Shown here: piece after piece, positions 43,893 to 52,797 of the stretch
How positions within the stretch are numbered: the stretch's first letter is position 1
Layout of the letters: each line of letters begins with the position of its first letter
NCBI GenBank assembly: GCA_012517815.1
Contig: JAAYUF010000013.1
Coordinates: 62,001 to 126,000, forward strand
DNA length: 64,000 bases
Source of the DNA: Clostridiales bacterium
GTDB taxonomy: Bacteria > Bacillota > Clostridia > Christensenellales > Aristaeellaceae
Reading direction: 5' to 3'
Position numbers and translations under genes: made by a program
Notes under the pieces: model-generated
What the model was told of the DNA's origin: nothing
The model's input: only the letters and a program-made list of their open reading frames with translations
Database searches by the model: none

Positions 43893-44641
43893 CAGCCGAA
43901 CCTCCCCGTAATGTAATCCTCGGTGCGCTTGTCCACGGGCATGGAAAACAGCTTTTCGGTGTTGCTGGATTCCACCACCTCGCCCAGCAGGAAGAACGCC
44001 GTGGTATCGCTCACGCGCAGCGCCTGCTGCATGTGGTGGGTGACCATCACCAGCGTGTAGTCCTTCTTGAGCTGCGTGGCCAGCTCTTCAATCTTGGCGG
44101 TGGAGATGGGGTCCAGCGCGCTGGTCGGTTCGTCCATCAGAAGCACCTCGGGCTGAACGGCCAGCGCGCGCGCGATGCAAAGGCGCTGCTGCTGCCCGCC
44201 CGATAGGCCAAGGGCGCTCTTGGGCAACCGATCCTTGAGCTCTTCCCAGATGGCCGCGTCCACCAGCGATTTTTCCACAATCTCGTCCAGCATGGCTTTG
44301 CGGTGGATGCCATGGGTGCGCGGCCCGTAGGCGATGTTGTCGTAAATACTCATGGGGAACGGGTTGGGCTTCTGGAACACCATGCCCACGCGCTTGCGCA
44401 GCAGGTTCACGTCCAGGTTGCCATAGATATCTTCGCCGTCCAGGGTCACGCTTCCTTTTACGTGGCAGCCGGGGATCAAATCGTTCATGCGGTTGAGGGT
44501 TTTGAGCAGCGTGGATTTGCCGCAGCCCGAAGGCCCGATGAACGCCGTGATCCGGTTGGCCTCGATGGACAGGTTGACGTTCTTCAGAGCCTGAAAATCG
44601 TCGTAGTAGAGATCCAGATCGGTAATTTCAATCTTGCTCAT
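43892..44641 (-). CDS. pstB: Phosphate ABC transporter ATP-binding protein
   Basis: 249 residues. Walker A is GPSGCGKST, the signature [16 protein letters not shown], Walker [12 protein letters not shown], and the switch His lies in MVTHHMQQA. The first segment is the PstB-typical [16 protein letters not shown]. It energises phosphate uptake through PstC/PstA. It lies two bases after pstA. Confidence 0.97.
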   Translation of the reverse strand: MSKIEITDLDLYYDDFQALKNVNLSIEANRITAFIGPSGCGKSTLLKTLNRMNDLIPGCHVKGSVTLDGEDIYGNLDVNLLRKRVGMVFQKPNPFPMSIYDNIAYGPRTHGIHRKAMLDEIVEKSLVDAAIWEELKDRLPKSALGLSGGQQQRLCIARALAVQPEVLLMDEPTSALDPISTAKIEELATQLKKDYTLVMVTHHMQQALRVSDTTAFFLLGEVVESSNTEKLFSMPVDKRTEDYITGRFG

Positions 44642-44643
44642 GC

Positions 44644-45543
44644 TTACTCCTTGATGATTCTGCGCGAAATCAGATCGCTCAGCCCGTTCATGACCGTGAC
44701 GAACACCAGCAGAACCGCGGCCGTCGCGTAAGCTTCGCCGATATGCAGGCCCTCGCCGGAAAGCACGTACATATGCACCGACAGCGTGCGCCCGGAGGAC
44801 AGAAGCCCGGAGGGGAGCTGTGCGACCGTGCCCGCCGTAAACAGCAGGGCAGCGGTTTCACCCACGATGCGGCCGATGGCCAGCACGACGCCCGCCAGGA
44901 TGCCCGGCGCCGCCGGAGGCAGCACGATGCGCCATACGGTGCGCAGCTTGCCCGCGCCCAGGCCAAGACTGCCCTCGCGGTAGCCGTCCGGCACGGACAA
45001 CAGGGCTTCTTCGGTGGTGCGCAGGATGAGCGGCAGCACCATCAGGCTCAGCGTGAGCGAACCGGACAGGAGTGATAGCCCCATCTTGAGCGTAATCACG
45101 AAGAACATCATGCCAAACAGGCCGTACAGGATGCTGGGGATGCCGGCCAGTGTTTCGGCGGTCAGGCGCACGGCTTTCACCAGAAAGCTTTCCCGGTGCG
45201 CGTACTCGCTCAGGTAAATGGCCCCGCCCACCCCAAGGGGCACGGCGACCAGCAGGGAGAGCGCCGTAATGGCAAAGGTGTTCACCAGCGCGGGGAAAAG
45301 GCTCTGGTTATCGGTGGTGAACTCCAGCGAGAAGAGCGAAGCCTTCAGGTTGGGCAAGCCCTTGATCAGGATATCCGCCACAAGGTCCAGGAGCACCGTG
45401 ATGGTGATCACCATGCAAAGCGAGCTGATCATGCGCATGAAAGCGGAGCCGGGATGGCGCTTCCAGTGGAGGAAATACTGCTTGAGCGCGGCGCGGCGGC
45501 GTCCGGCGGACTTGCGGCCGGTCAGGGTGGCGTTGGCGGTCAA
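44644..45543 (-). CDS. pstA: Phosphate ABC transporter permease PstA
   Basis: 299 residues with six membrane helices. The permease loop contains [15 protein letters not shown] and the coupling helix is [40 protein letters not shown]. It forms the channel with PstC, whose stop it overlaps by four bases. The start ATG at 45543 lies within the end of pstC. Confidence 0.95.
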   Translation of the reverse strand: MTANATLTGRKSAGRRRAALKQYFLHWKRHPGSAFMRMISSLCMVITITVLLDLVADILIKGLPNLKASLFSLEFTTDNQSLFPALVNTFAITALSLLVAVPLGVGGAIYLSEYAHRESFLVKAVRLTAETLAGIPSILYGLFGMMFFVITLKMGLSLLSGSLTLSLMVLPLILRTTEEALLSVPDGYREGSLGLGAGKLRTVWRIVLPPAAPGILAGVVLAIGRIVGETAALLFTAGTVAQLPSGLLSSGRTLSVHMYVLSGEGLHIGEAYATAAVLLVFVTVMNGLSDLISRRIIKE

Positions 45544-46403
45544 GCGGCTTCCCTCCTTTTGAGCACGGAGAACAGCAGGTTAATCATCAGGATGAACACG
45601 AACAGCACCACGCCGGTCGCAATGAGGGCTTCGCGGTGCAAATCGGCTGCGTAGCCCATCTCGGTGACGATGTTGCTGGTGAGCGTGCGGATGCCCTTCA
45701 GGATGCCCTTTGGCATGCGCGGCTGGTTACCCGCGACCATCACCACGGCCATCGTTTCGCCGATGGCGCGGCCGATGCCCAGCACGATGGCCGCCATGAT
45801 GCCGCTGTTGGCGGCCGGCACCACAGCGCGGAACACGCTGCGTTCCTCGGTGGCGCCCAGCGCCAGGCTGCCTTCAAAGTAGCTTTCCGGTACGGCGCGC
45901 ACCGCGCTGTAGGTCAGCTGCAAGATGGTCGGGAGGATCATCATGCTCAGCAGCAGGCAGGCCGTCAGGATGCTGAAGCCGTTGCCGCCGAACAGGTTGC
46001 GCACCATGGGCACCATGTTGGTGATGCCGAAAAAACCGTACACCACGGAAGGAATCCCGGCCATCAGCGACACCATCGGAAGGAGAACTTTCAGGAGCTT
46101 CTTGGGCGCGAAGCGCGCAAGGTACACGCCGCCCAGCACCCCGATGGGCGCCCCGATGAGCAGCGCGCCCGCGGTCACGTAGAGGCTGCCCACGATCATC
46201 GGGAGAATGCCGTAGGTGCCCCCTTCCGCCGTGTAAATGTCCGGCGCCCATTTTGTGCCGGACAGGAACGAGAAAACATCCACTTTTTGAAAAAACGGCA
46301 AGCCGTTTGCGAACAGGAAAATGCAGATGAGCGCCACCGCCGCGATGCAGACGCTCGCGGCCGCCGCGAATACCCACCGCATGACCTTTTCCTTGAGTCT
46401 CAA
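45540..46403 (-). CDS. pstC: Phosphate ABC transporter permease PstC
   Basis: 287 residues with six membrane helices. GIPSVVYGFFGI and the coupling segment RAVPESYFEGSLALGATEERSVFRAVVPAANSGIMA are typical of PstC. It is the first gene of the pstCAB-phoU-phoPR operon. The start ATG at 46403 is preceded by GGGAGGATC-type ribosome binding sequence and, further upstream, by the Pho-box promoter. Confidence 0.95.
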   Translation of the reverse strand: MRLKEKVMRWVFAAAASVCIAAVALICIFLFANGLPFFQKVDVFSFLSGTKWAPDIYTAEGGTYGILPMIVGSLYVTAGALLIGAPIGVLGGVYLARFAPKKLLKVLLPMVSLMAGIPSVVYGFFGITNMVPMVRNLFGGNGFSILTACLLLSMMILPTILQLTYSAVRAVPESYFEGSLALGATEERSVFRAVVPAANSGIMAAIVLGIGRAIGETMAVVMVAGNQPRMPKGILKGIRTLTSNIVTEMGYAADLHREALIATGVVLFVFILMINLLFSVLKRREAA

Positions 46404-46421
46404 GCCGATCCTCCCTTTCCT

Positions 46422-46433
46422 TTACAATTGTAA
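46422..46433. promoter_or_regulatory. 12-bp palindrome at the predicted pstC transcription start
   Basis: TTACAATTGTAA is perfectly self-complementary and abuts the pstC -10 box. It could be an additional operator. Confidence 0.4.
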
Positions 46434-46486
46434 GCATACAGAGGGCGTGTAAGCGCGGCGTATTTGAAATGTAAATTCCGTGTAAA
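46433..46486 (-). promoter_or_regulatory. pstC operon promoter with a four-site Pho box
   Basis: On the minus strand TTTACA (46481-46486), TTTACA (46470-46475), AATACG (46459-46464, degenerate) and CTTACA (46448-46453) recur exactly every 11 bases; nine bases later comes the -10 TATGCT (46433-46438). No -35 consensus is present, as in activator-dependent Pho promoters of Bacillus type. Confidence 0.82.
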
Positions 46487-46534
46487 ATCGCATCACTTCC
46501 TAAATAATAACGCGCGCGAGACGCCCGGAACGAT

Positions 46535-46588
46535 TTTACACGAACTTAACGTTGACAGCATGACCGCTTTACATTGCCGACGTATCAT
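46535..46588 (+). promoter_or_regulatory. pstS promoter with a four-site Pho box
   Basis: TTTACA (46535-46540), TTAACG (46546-46551), AGCATG (46557-46562, degenerate) and TTTACA (46568-46573), exactly every 11 bases; nine bases later the -10 TATCAT (46583-46588). The layout is the mirror image of the pstC promoter, down to the degenerate third site. Confidence 0.82.
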
Positions 46589-46618
46589 AAACACGAACCA
46601 AAGAAAGGAAGGAATCAC

Positions 46619-47464
46619 ATGAAGAAAGTAATGGGTATCCTGCTGACGATCGCTCTTGGGCTGAACCTGGCTGGCACGGCTTTTGCCGCGGACGAGATCA
46701 ACGTGATCAGCCGCGAGGCCGGCAGCGGCACGCGTGGCGCTTTCATCGAACTGACCGGCATCGAAGTCAAGGACGCGGACGGCAACAAAGTGGATATGAC
46801 CTATGAAGACGCGGTGATCCAGAACGGCACGGCGCAGGTCATCACCACCGTCGAGGGCGACGAAGCGGCCATCGGCTACATCTCCCTGGGCTCCCTGGGC
46901 GACACGGTGAAGGCCGTGACCGTCAACGGCGTGGAAGCGACTGCCGAGAACGTTAAGAACAGCACCTACACCCTGGCCCGTCCCTTCAACATCGCCGTGA
47001 ATGAAGGCGTCAGCGACACCGCTAAGGACTTCGTCGCCTGGATCCTCAGCGCCGAAGGCCAGCAGATGGTTTCCGACAACAAGTACGTCGCGCTGGACGC
47101 CGCCGCGTATACCGCCGCGCCCGTCGCCGGTAAGATCGTCGTGGGCGGCAGCTCCTCCGTGGGCCCGCTGATGGAGAAACTCGCCGAGGCTTACAAGGCC
47201 GCCAACCCCGATGTGGAAATCGAAGTGCAGATCAGCGACTCCACCACCGGCATGAAGGGCGCCGCGGACGGCACCTTCGACATCGGCATGGCCAGCCGCG
47301 AGCTCAAGCAGAGCGAACTGGACGCCGGCCTCGTGCCCACCGTGATCGCCATGGACGGCATCGCGATGATCGTGAACAAGGCCAACGAAGTGGCGAACCT
47401 CGACATCGAGCAGATTCGCCAGATCTTCACCGGCGAAGTGACCGACTGGTCCGCGGTGAAGTAA
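46619..47464 (+). CDS. pstS: Phosphate-binding protein PstS, circularly permuted
   Basis: 281 residues. A signal peptide ends AGTAFA-ADE with no lipobox Cys. The motif order is reversed relative to ordinary PstS. The canonical second half comes first (VISREAGSGTRGAF from residue 29, VIQNGTAQVI, AAIGYISLGSLGD, RPFNIAV, LSAEGQQMV). After a short linker comes the canonical first half (KIVVGGSSSVGPLMEKLAEAY from residue 172, SDSTTGMKGAADGTFDIGMASREL, VIAMDGIAMIVN, IRQIFTGEVTDW). The protein ends precisely where the normal fold would continue into SREAGSGTRG. Binding residues of both lobes are present, so it should still bind phosphate. The ATG at 46619 follows AAAGGAAGGAA. Confidence 0.88.
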   Translation: MKKVMGILLTIALGLNLAGTAFAADEINVISREAGSGTRGAFIELTGIEVKDADGNKVDMTYEDAVIQNGTAQVITTVEGDEAAIGYISLGSLGDTVKAVTVNGVEATAENVKNSTYTLARPFNIAVNEGVSDTAKDFVAWILSAEGQQMVSDNKYVALDAAAYTAAPVAGKIVVGGSSSVGPLMEKLAEAYKAANPDVEIEVQISDSTTGMKGAADGTFDIGMASRELKQSELDAGLVPTVIAMDGIAMIVNKANEVANLDIEQIRQIFTGEVTDWSAVK

Positions 47465-47497
47465 GCGAACTTCCGAAGCATCCTTAACAGCATAAGC

Positions 47498-47536
47498 GCA
47501 AAATGCCCTGAAGGCTCAGCCTTCAGGGCATTTTGC
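47498..47536. terminator. pstS terminator
   Basis: GCAAAATGCCCTGAAGGC pairs with its exact complement (18 bp, loop TCA), with A and T runs at both ends. It can work in both directions. Confidence 0.92.
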
Positions 47537-47582
47537 ACGGGACGGCGCCGGGGGAACGGCGGCGCGGGAACGGCCGTCGGCA

Positions 47583-47803
47583 GATGAGGCGACCCTTGCG
47601 ATCAGGCGACCCTTGCGATCAGGCGCCCCTTGTGATCAGGCGCCCCTTGTGATCAGGCGACTCTTGCGATCGGGCGACCCTTGCGATCAGGCGCCCCTTG
47701 TGATCAGGCGCCCCTTGTGATCAGGCGACTCTTGCGATCGGGCGACCCTTGCGAGCGGGCGACCCTTGCGATCAGGCGACCCTTGTGATAGGGGGCCCCT
47801 TGC
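47583..47803. repeat. 17-bp minisatellite, 13 tandem copies
   Basis: Consensus GATCAGGCGACCCTTGC, with only a few variable positions. Units 3-6 and 7-10 are identical, so a 68-bp block was itself duplicated. There are no spacers and 17 bp is not a codon multiple. It sits between the pstS terminator and the 3' end of the AraC gene; nothing else was seen in the gap. Confidence 0.92.
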
Positions 47804-47938
47804 CGTGACCGCCGGGGAAACCCGCGCGACAGTGATACCGTACTTTCACTGCATCCTGCGGGCACAGGGGATTGTACGGCTCGCCACCAATACGCGGTAA
47901 GCGCCGTAGCAGTGTCCTTCAGCCGATGCCCGCGCGGC

Positions 47939-49126
47939 TCATAGGTTCCGGTACTGCCGCGGCGTGTAGCCCATATACCGCTTGAACACACTTGTGAAGT
48001 GGCTTTGGGAGGAGAACCGGTAAAACGCGGCGATGGCGGGGATGCTGTCGTTGCCGTAGCGCATGAAGTGCGCCGCTTCCTCCACGCGCCGCCTAAGGAG
48101 ATAGGCGTGCAGCGCCTCGCCTGTTTCCTGGCGAAACCGCTTGGAGAGGTAATCCTCGTGCACAAATACACTGGCCGCGATCATCCGGGTGTCCAGCGGC
48201 TCTGACAGGTGCTCGTCGATAAAGGCGACCGTGCGGCGCACGAGGCTGGAGTAGCGCTGGCGGCGGTAGCGCTCCACACGGTCGATGAAGCGCAGGATGA
48301 TCGCTTCCTCGATGGAGGAAAGCAGGTGCAGGTCGTTCTGCTTTTCGATGGTCTGGATAAAGCTGTCGCTCATGGTGAAGGCTTCGTCGCTGGGGACGCC
48401 GCCGGTGATCGCCGCGCGGGTGAAGAGCGTTACCGAGGCGATGAGGGAGTTTTTCAGCGATCGCAGCGGGTGATCCGCGAGCGTGGCGCGCGTCAGGCGG
48501 TTGAGCTCCGAAAGCAGCTGCATGGCGTGCTCCTTGTCCCCCGCGATGATCTGCCGGGTAATTTCCTGCTCGAAAAAATACGGCGGGTGCTGGAACATGG
48601 ACATGCGGTTTCGGTAGGCGTTCTGGTAGAATCGCTGGGCCAGGTCCTCGTCGCTGGGCAGTTCCACCTGTCCGGCGGGCAGGTCGGCTTCGTCCAGAAA
48701 GGTTTTTTCCAGAAACGTGGTGATATAGTAGACGTTCATCTCGCTGAAACGCGGGAGCGAGGCGTAGTGCTCCGTCAGGTGCTCCCGCTTGTCCAGCGGG
48801 AGCCGCAGCGAGCGGATGAGCCGGAGCACGTCGCCCTGAGAAAAGCCTTCCGAGCAGTACGGGCCGCAGACCAGCAGGTGCCCGTCGCCCACCCCCAAGC
48901 AAAAGAAGCGTTCCGCATAGGCGTTTTCCAGGGTAAGCACGCTGCTCTCGGCCGGTTTGGCGCGCAAGGTTCCCAGCGGCGCGTTTTCCTCCCCCAGCAG
49001 CGTGCCGGTCAGCGACGCGTCTTCCGGCAGCGCGGCAATCAGGGCGCCTTCATGATACCAGAAAACCGGCAGTCTTGTGGTATAATGAAACAAACGGGCG
49101 CGCTGCGACAGACGGTTTTCTTCCAC
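47939..49126 (-). CDS. AraC-family transcriptional regulator
   Basis: 395 residues. The C-terminal ~100 hold two helix-turn-helix motifs: the first around DTRMIAASVFVHEDYLSKRFRQETGE and the second IPAIAAFYRFSSQSHFTSVFKRYMGYTPRQYR. The N-terminal ~280 residues form a sensing domain that I do not recognise in detail. The start is a GTG at 49126, after GGAGGTGACC. It is divergent from the sugar transporter / GH65 operon and is its likely activator. Confidence 0.88.
   Translation of the reverse strand: MEENRLSQRARLFHYTTRLPVFWYHEGALIAALPEDASLTGTLLGEENAPLGTLRAKPAESSVLTLENAYAERFFCLGVGDGHLLVCGPYCSEGFSQGDVLRLIRSLRLPLDKREHLTEHYASLPRFSEMNVYYITTFLEKTFLDEADLPAGQVELPSDEDLAQRFYQNAYRNRMSMFQHPPYFFEQEITRQIIAGDKEHAMQLLSELNRLTRATLADHPLRSLKNSLIASVTLFTRAAITGGVPSDEAFTMSDSFIQTIEKQNDLHLLSSIEEAIILRFIDRVERYRRQRYSSLVRRTVAFIDEHLSEPLDTRMIAASVFVHEDYLSKRFRQETGEALHAYLLRRRVEEAAHFMRYGNDSIPAIAAFYRFSSQSHFTSVFKRYMGYTPRQYRNL
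49081..49086 (+). promoter_or_regulatory. Possible extended -10 promoter toward the sugar operon
   Basis: TGGTATAAT (TGn-TATAAT) inside the 5' end of the AraC gene, pointing at the binding-protein gene, with a ~355-base leader. There is no -35. A TATGCT at 49378-49383 is an alternative. Confidence 0.3.
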
Positions 49127-49130
49127 GGCC

Positions 49131-49290
49131 GGTCACCTCCGGTTCAGGCTTGGCAGAGCATGGGGGGCCGCTCAAAGCGACTTTGGCAGAGAAGGGGTAT
49201 CTCACTGGACGGCCGCCTCCGGTTCAGGTTTGGCGGAGCATCGGGGGGGCCGCACACAGCAATCTTGATAAGGACGGGTTACCTTCAACC
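49131..49290. repeat. 80-bp degenerate tandem duplication upstream of the AraC gene
   Basis: Copy 1 starts at 49131 and copy 2 at 49211; both carry CCTCCGGTTCAGGYTTGGCRGAGCA followed by a G run and CCGC. The AraC ribosome binding site lies in copy 1. Confidence 0.7.
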
Positions 49291-49449
49291 CGCCTCCCTG
49301 AGTAAAATCCTGAAAGTGCATATCGGAATTATATCAAAAACATCGGAAATATGAAATACAAAACCGGAAAAACCGGATATGCTGAACCTACCAAAGCGGA
49401 AGACCGGACCGAAACTTCCGCGTGTAAAGAATCATAGGAGGGAATATCC

Positions 49450-50640
49450 ATGAAAAAAACGCTTTCGATCCTGTTGACCATCGCGCTGGCGCTGAGCGTG
49501 ACCGCTGCGCTGGCCGAACCCGTGGCCGTCAAGTTTGCGGCCCAGGGCGACAGCACGCCCGCGACGCAGGCGGTCATCGACGCCTTCAACGCCTCCCAGG
49601 AAGCCTACAAGGTGGAGTGGGTGGATATGACCAACGATTCCGGCGCCATGCGCGAGCAACTGACGACCTCGCTGAAGGCCGGCAGCAGCGAGTATGACAT
49701 CCTCTCGCTGGACGTGGTGTGGGCCGGCGAGTTCGCGGCGTCGGGCTACATTCAGCCGCTGGATATGATGCTGGAAGACGCGGGCCTGAACGTGGCGGAT
49801 TTCAACGCCGGCTCCATGGCCTCCGGCATGTACAACGGCAAGCAATACGTGCTGCCGTTCTTCCCGGATCTGGGGCTGCTCTACTTCCGCACCGACATCG
49901 TAAGCCAGGAAGACGCCGCCAAGCTGGTGGCCGGCGCATACACCTGGGCCGATCTGCTGGCCATGTCCGAGAAATACGCGGGCCAGGGCGGCACCACCGC
50001 CGGGTTCGTGTTCCAAGCTTCCCTGTACGAGGGCCTCATCTGCAACGCCAACGAGTTTACCTCCAACTGGAAGGACATCAAGGGCGGCCTGGAAATGATG
50101 AAGCAGTTCGTGCAGTCCAAAGCCACGCCGGATAACATCCTCAACTACACCGAAGGCGAAACCGCCAACAGCTTCGTCAAGGGCGAGAGCGTGTTTGCGC
50201 GTAACTGGCCGTACCAGTGGGGCGTCATCAAGAGCGAGGGCACCATCACGACCGATCAGGTCGCGGTTGCGCCGCTGCCCGGCGGCGATACCGTCGGCGG
50301 GTGGCTGCTGGCCATCAACAAGAACAGCGCGAACCCCGAAGGCGCCTTCGCCTTCATGCAGTTCCTCAACAGCGAGGCCGGCCAGCTGATCATGAGCGAG
50401 CAGGGCGGCTATCTGCCGGGGCTCAACAAGATGCTGACCGACGAGCGCATCATGACGGCCGACGAGCGCCTGAGCATGGTCGGCTTCCAGAACGCGCTCA
50501 AGACCACCATCGCCCGTCCCGTGAGCGCGGAGTACTCCAAGGTGTCCGATGCGCTGCAGCAGGCGATCTATCCCTTCCTCAACGGCAGCGCCGAGATCGA
50601 CGCGACCGTGACGGCGGTTGAGGCTGCCCTGGCGCAGTAA
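49450..50640 (+). CDS. Sugar ABC transporter substrate-binding protein
   Basis: 396 residues of the extracellular solute-binding family 1 (maltose/oligosaccharide type). Signal peptide KKTLSILLTIALALSVTAALA with a signal-peptidase-I AxA site and no lipobox Cys. SSEYDILSLDVVWAGEFAASGYIQPLD, YVLPFFPDLGLLYFRTD, VFARNWPYQWG, PLPGGDTVGGWLLAINKNS and EGAFAFMQFLNS are characteristic. It feeds the two permeases downstream. The ligand is probably an alpha-linked disaccharide such as trehalose, maltose or kojibiose, inferred from the GH65 gene. The ATG follows AGGAGG. Confidence 0.9.
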   Translation: MKKTLSILLTIALALSVTAALAEPVAVKFAAQGDSTPATQAVIDAFNASQEAYKVEWVDMTNDSGAMREQLTTSLKAGSSEYDILSLDVVWAGEFAASGYIQPLDMMLEDAGLNVADFNAGSMASGMYNGKQYVLPFFPDLGLLYFRTDIVSQEDAAKLVAGAYTWADLLAMSEKYAGQGGTTAGFVFQASLYEGLICNANEFTSNWKDIKGGLEMMKQFVQSKATPDNILNYTEGETANSFVKGESVFARNWPYQWGVIKSEGTITTDQVAVAPLPGGDTVGGWLLAINKNSANPEGAFAFMQFLNSEAGQLIMSEQGGYLPGLNKMLTDERIMTADERLSMVGFQNALKTTIARPVSAEYSKVSDALQQAIYPFLNGSAEIDATVTAVEAALAQ

Positions 50641-50711
50641 AGCCCGCGGGGCCGCCGGGTGCGCAAGTGCCCGGCGGCCTTTTGCTTATCGCAACCCTGG
50701 AGGTGATGGCC

Positions 50712-51914
50712 GTGCAGCGCCGCATGACGTGGAAGGAATTCTGCTTTATCCTGCCTTTGCTCCTGCTGGTGTCGGTTTTCTCGCTGTACCCGATCGTGTC
50801 GTCGTTTGTGTATACGCTGTTTGATTACCAGACCAACAAGCAGTCCAAGAACGCGCTCTACACAGGGCCGGTGCTCAACGCCTCCCTGTATGCGGAGGAT
50901 TGCGACTACCTTGTCCATTACCTGAAAAAGGACGTGGAAACGGTGGACGCGTCCGACCGGGCGACGCTCCAAACCATGATGGACACGCTGGCCGGGCAGC
51001 ACGCGCTTTACGCCGACGAAAAATCGACGGTTACGCTGTCGGGCGATACCGGCAGCCAGATCGCCGCGCTGATTGCGCAGACCCGCCGGACGGTGGAAAC
51101 GCTTGGCGCGCGCTATCCCGACCTGCGAATCGTGCAAAAGGCGCCCACCCTGCTTGACGAGATGGAAACCTGCCTGATTACCGGCAATTTCGTCGGCCTG
51201 AGCCAGTACGGTACGTTGTTTCAGGATACGCGCTTCGGGCAGGCGGTGGGCAGCACCTTCCTGTTTACGATCATCTCCGTCGCGCTGGAGCTGGTGCTGG
51301 GCATGGCGCTGGCGCTGGTGATGGATAAGGCGATCCGCGGCATCGGCATGGTGCGCACCACGGCGCTGATCCCCTGGGCGATCCCCACGGCGGTTTCGGC
51401 CCTGATCTGGTGCTACCTGTACGACGGCACCAGCGGCATCGTCGCGGCGCTGTTTACCAGGCTTGGCATCATCGCATCGCCGGAACTGCTCCTGACCACC
51501 CAGGGCGGCACGATGTTCGCCGCGATCCTCGCGGATGTGTGGAAAACCACGCCGTATATGGCGCTCCTGCTGCTGGCGGGCTTACAGGTGATCGACCGGG
51601 GGCTGTACGAATCCTCCGCCATTGACGGCGCGGGCGCCGTGCGCACGTTCACGAGCATCACGCTGCCGCTGCTCAAGCCCAGCATGCTGGTGGCGCTGCT
51701 GTTCCGCACGCTGGACGCCTTCCGTGTGTACGATCTGATCGCCGTGCTCACCAAGGGCACCCCCGAAACCCTTTCCATCTATGCTTACAAGATGATGATC
51801 GGCCAGAGCAACTACGGCTACGGCTCGGTGATCGTGGTGGCGATGTTCGCGCTGGTAGCCCTGATCGCATTCGTGTACGTGAAGGTGCTGGGCGCGGAAC
51901 TGATCCGCGAGTGA
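50712..51914 (+). CDS. Sugar ABC transporter permease (MalF-like)
   Basis: 400 residues. After the first membrane helix (FILPLLLLVSVFSLYPIVSSF) there is an unusual soluble insertion of about 110 residues (DCDYLVHYLKKD to LLDEMETC), then five helices of the binding-protein-dependent permease domain with the coupling motif ESSAIDGAGAVRTFTSITLPLL. MalF also carries a periplasmic insert, but this one is not obviously homologous. GTG at 50712 is seven bases from GGAGGT; ATG at 50706 and ATG at 50724 are alternatives. Confidence 0.88.
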   Translation: MQRRMTWKEFCFILPLLLLVSVFSLYPIVSSFVYTLFDYQTNKQSKNALYTGPVLNASLYAEDCDYLVHYLKKDVETVDASDRATLQTMMDTLAGQHALYADEKSTVTLSGDTGSQIAALIAQTRRTVETLGARYPDLRIVQKAPTLLDEMETCLITGNFVGLSQYGTLFQDTRFGQAVGSTFLFTIISVALELVLGMALALVMDKAIRGIGMVRTTALIPWAIPTAVSALIWCYLYDGTSGIVAALFTRLGIIASPELLLTTQGGTMFAAILADVWKTTPYMALLLLAGLQVIDRGLYESSAIDGAGAVRTFTSITLPLLKPSMLVALLFRTLDAFRVYDLIAVLTKGTPETLSIYAYKMMIGQSNYGYGSVIVVAMFALVALIAFVYVKVLGAELIRE

Positions 51915-51927
51915 GGAGGGTACGAGC

Positions 51928-52794
51928 ATGACGACAATCCCCCTGACCCAACCCATCCCCAACCGGAAACCCCGGCCCAGGGGCCGGACGCTGATGTGGG
52001 CGCTGATCGCGGCCTTTATCGCGGTCAACCTGTTCCCGTTCCTGTGGGTGCTGGTCACCTCCTTTAAGCCGGGCAGCGAAATCTACGGCGCGGAAACGGC
52101 GTTCCGCCTGATCGCCATAAATCCGACCGTGGGCAATTATCGGACGGTAATCGACAAGGGCATTTTGCACTCGATTGTCAACAGCGTGATCGTGAGCGGC
52201 AGCACGACGCTGTATGTGGTGCTGGTGGCGTCGATGTCCGCCTATATCATCGCGCGCTGCTTCTTCCGCGGCAAAGTGGCGCTGATGTCGCTGATTCTGG
52301 GCATCTCGATGTTCCCGCAAATGATCATCGTAGGCCCGATTTTCAACATGTTCTACCAATTGAAGCTTCTCAACAGCTACTGGGTGGCCAGGGCCTATTC
52401 CACCATCACGCTGCCCTCCGCTGTGTGGATCATGGTGGCGCATTTCAAGCGGATTCCGCTTTCCGTGGAGGAAGCCGCCAAGATCGACGGCTGCTCCCAA
52501 TGGCAGACGCTTTGGAAGGTGATCTTCCCCATGGCCGCGCCGGGCGTGTTCACCACGGCAATCATGACCTTCATCGCCGCGTGGAACGAGTACCTGCTTA
52601 CCCTGACGCTCAACTCGGTCAAGGATTACCAGACCGTGCCCGTGGCGATCAACGCCCTGCGCACGCAGTTTTCCATCCTCTGGGGCGAGATTACCGCCGC
52701 GACCATCGTCGTGGTGATCCCGACGCTGGCGATCGTGCTCTTGTTCCAGAAACAGATTGTGTCCGGCATTACCTCGGGCGCGGTGAAGGAGTAG
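51928..52794 (+). CDS. Sugar ABC transporter permease (MalG-like)
   Basis: 288 residues, six helices. It begins with a Pro-rich cytoplasmic head, then LMWALIAAFIAVNLFPFLWVLVTSFKP and the coupling segment IPLSVEEAAKIDGCSQWQTLWKVIFPMAAPGVF, typical of MalG. ITSGAVKE closes the chain, as in most MalG proteins. The ATG is 13 bases after the MalF-like stop. No ATPase gene is in the operon, so a shared MsmK-type ATPase must serve it. Confidence 0.92.
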   Translation: MTTIPLTQPIPNRKPRPRGRTLMWALIAAFIAVNLFPFLWVLVTSFKPGSEIYGAETAFRLIAINPTVGNYRTVIDKGILHSIVNSVIVSGSTTLYVVLVASMSAYIIARCFFRGKVALMSLILGISMFPQMIIVGPIFNMFYQLKLLNSYWVARAYSTITLPSAVWIMVAHFKRIPLSVEEAAKIDGCSQWQTLWKVIFPMAAPGVFTTAIMTFIAAWNEYLLTLTLNSVKDYQTVPVAINALRTQFSILWGEITAATIVVVIPTLAIVLLFQKQIVSGITSGAVKE

Positions 52795-52797
52795 ACC

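Noticed and set aside
47583-47803. CRISPR array
   Set aside because: The 17-bp units are contiguous with no unique spacers, and no cas gene is near. The 35-bp repeats at 29836 fail the same test.
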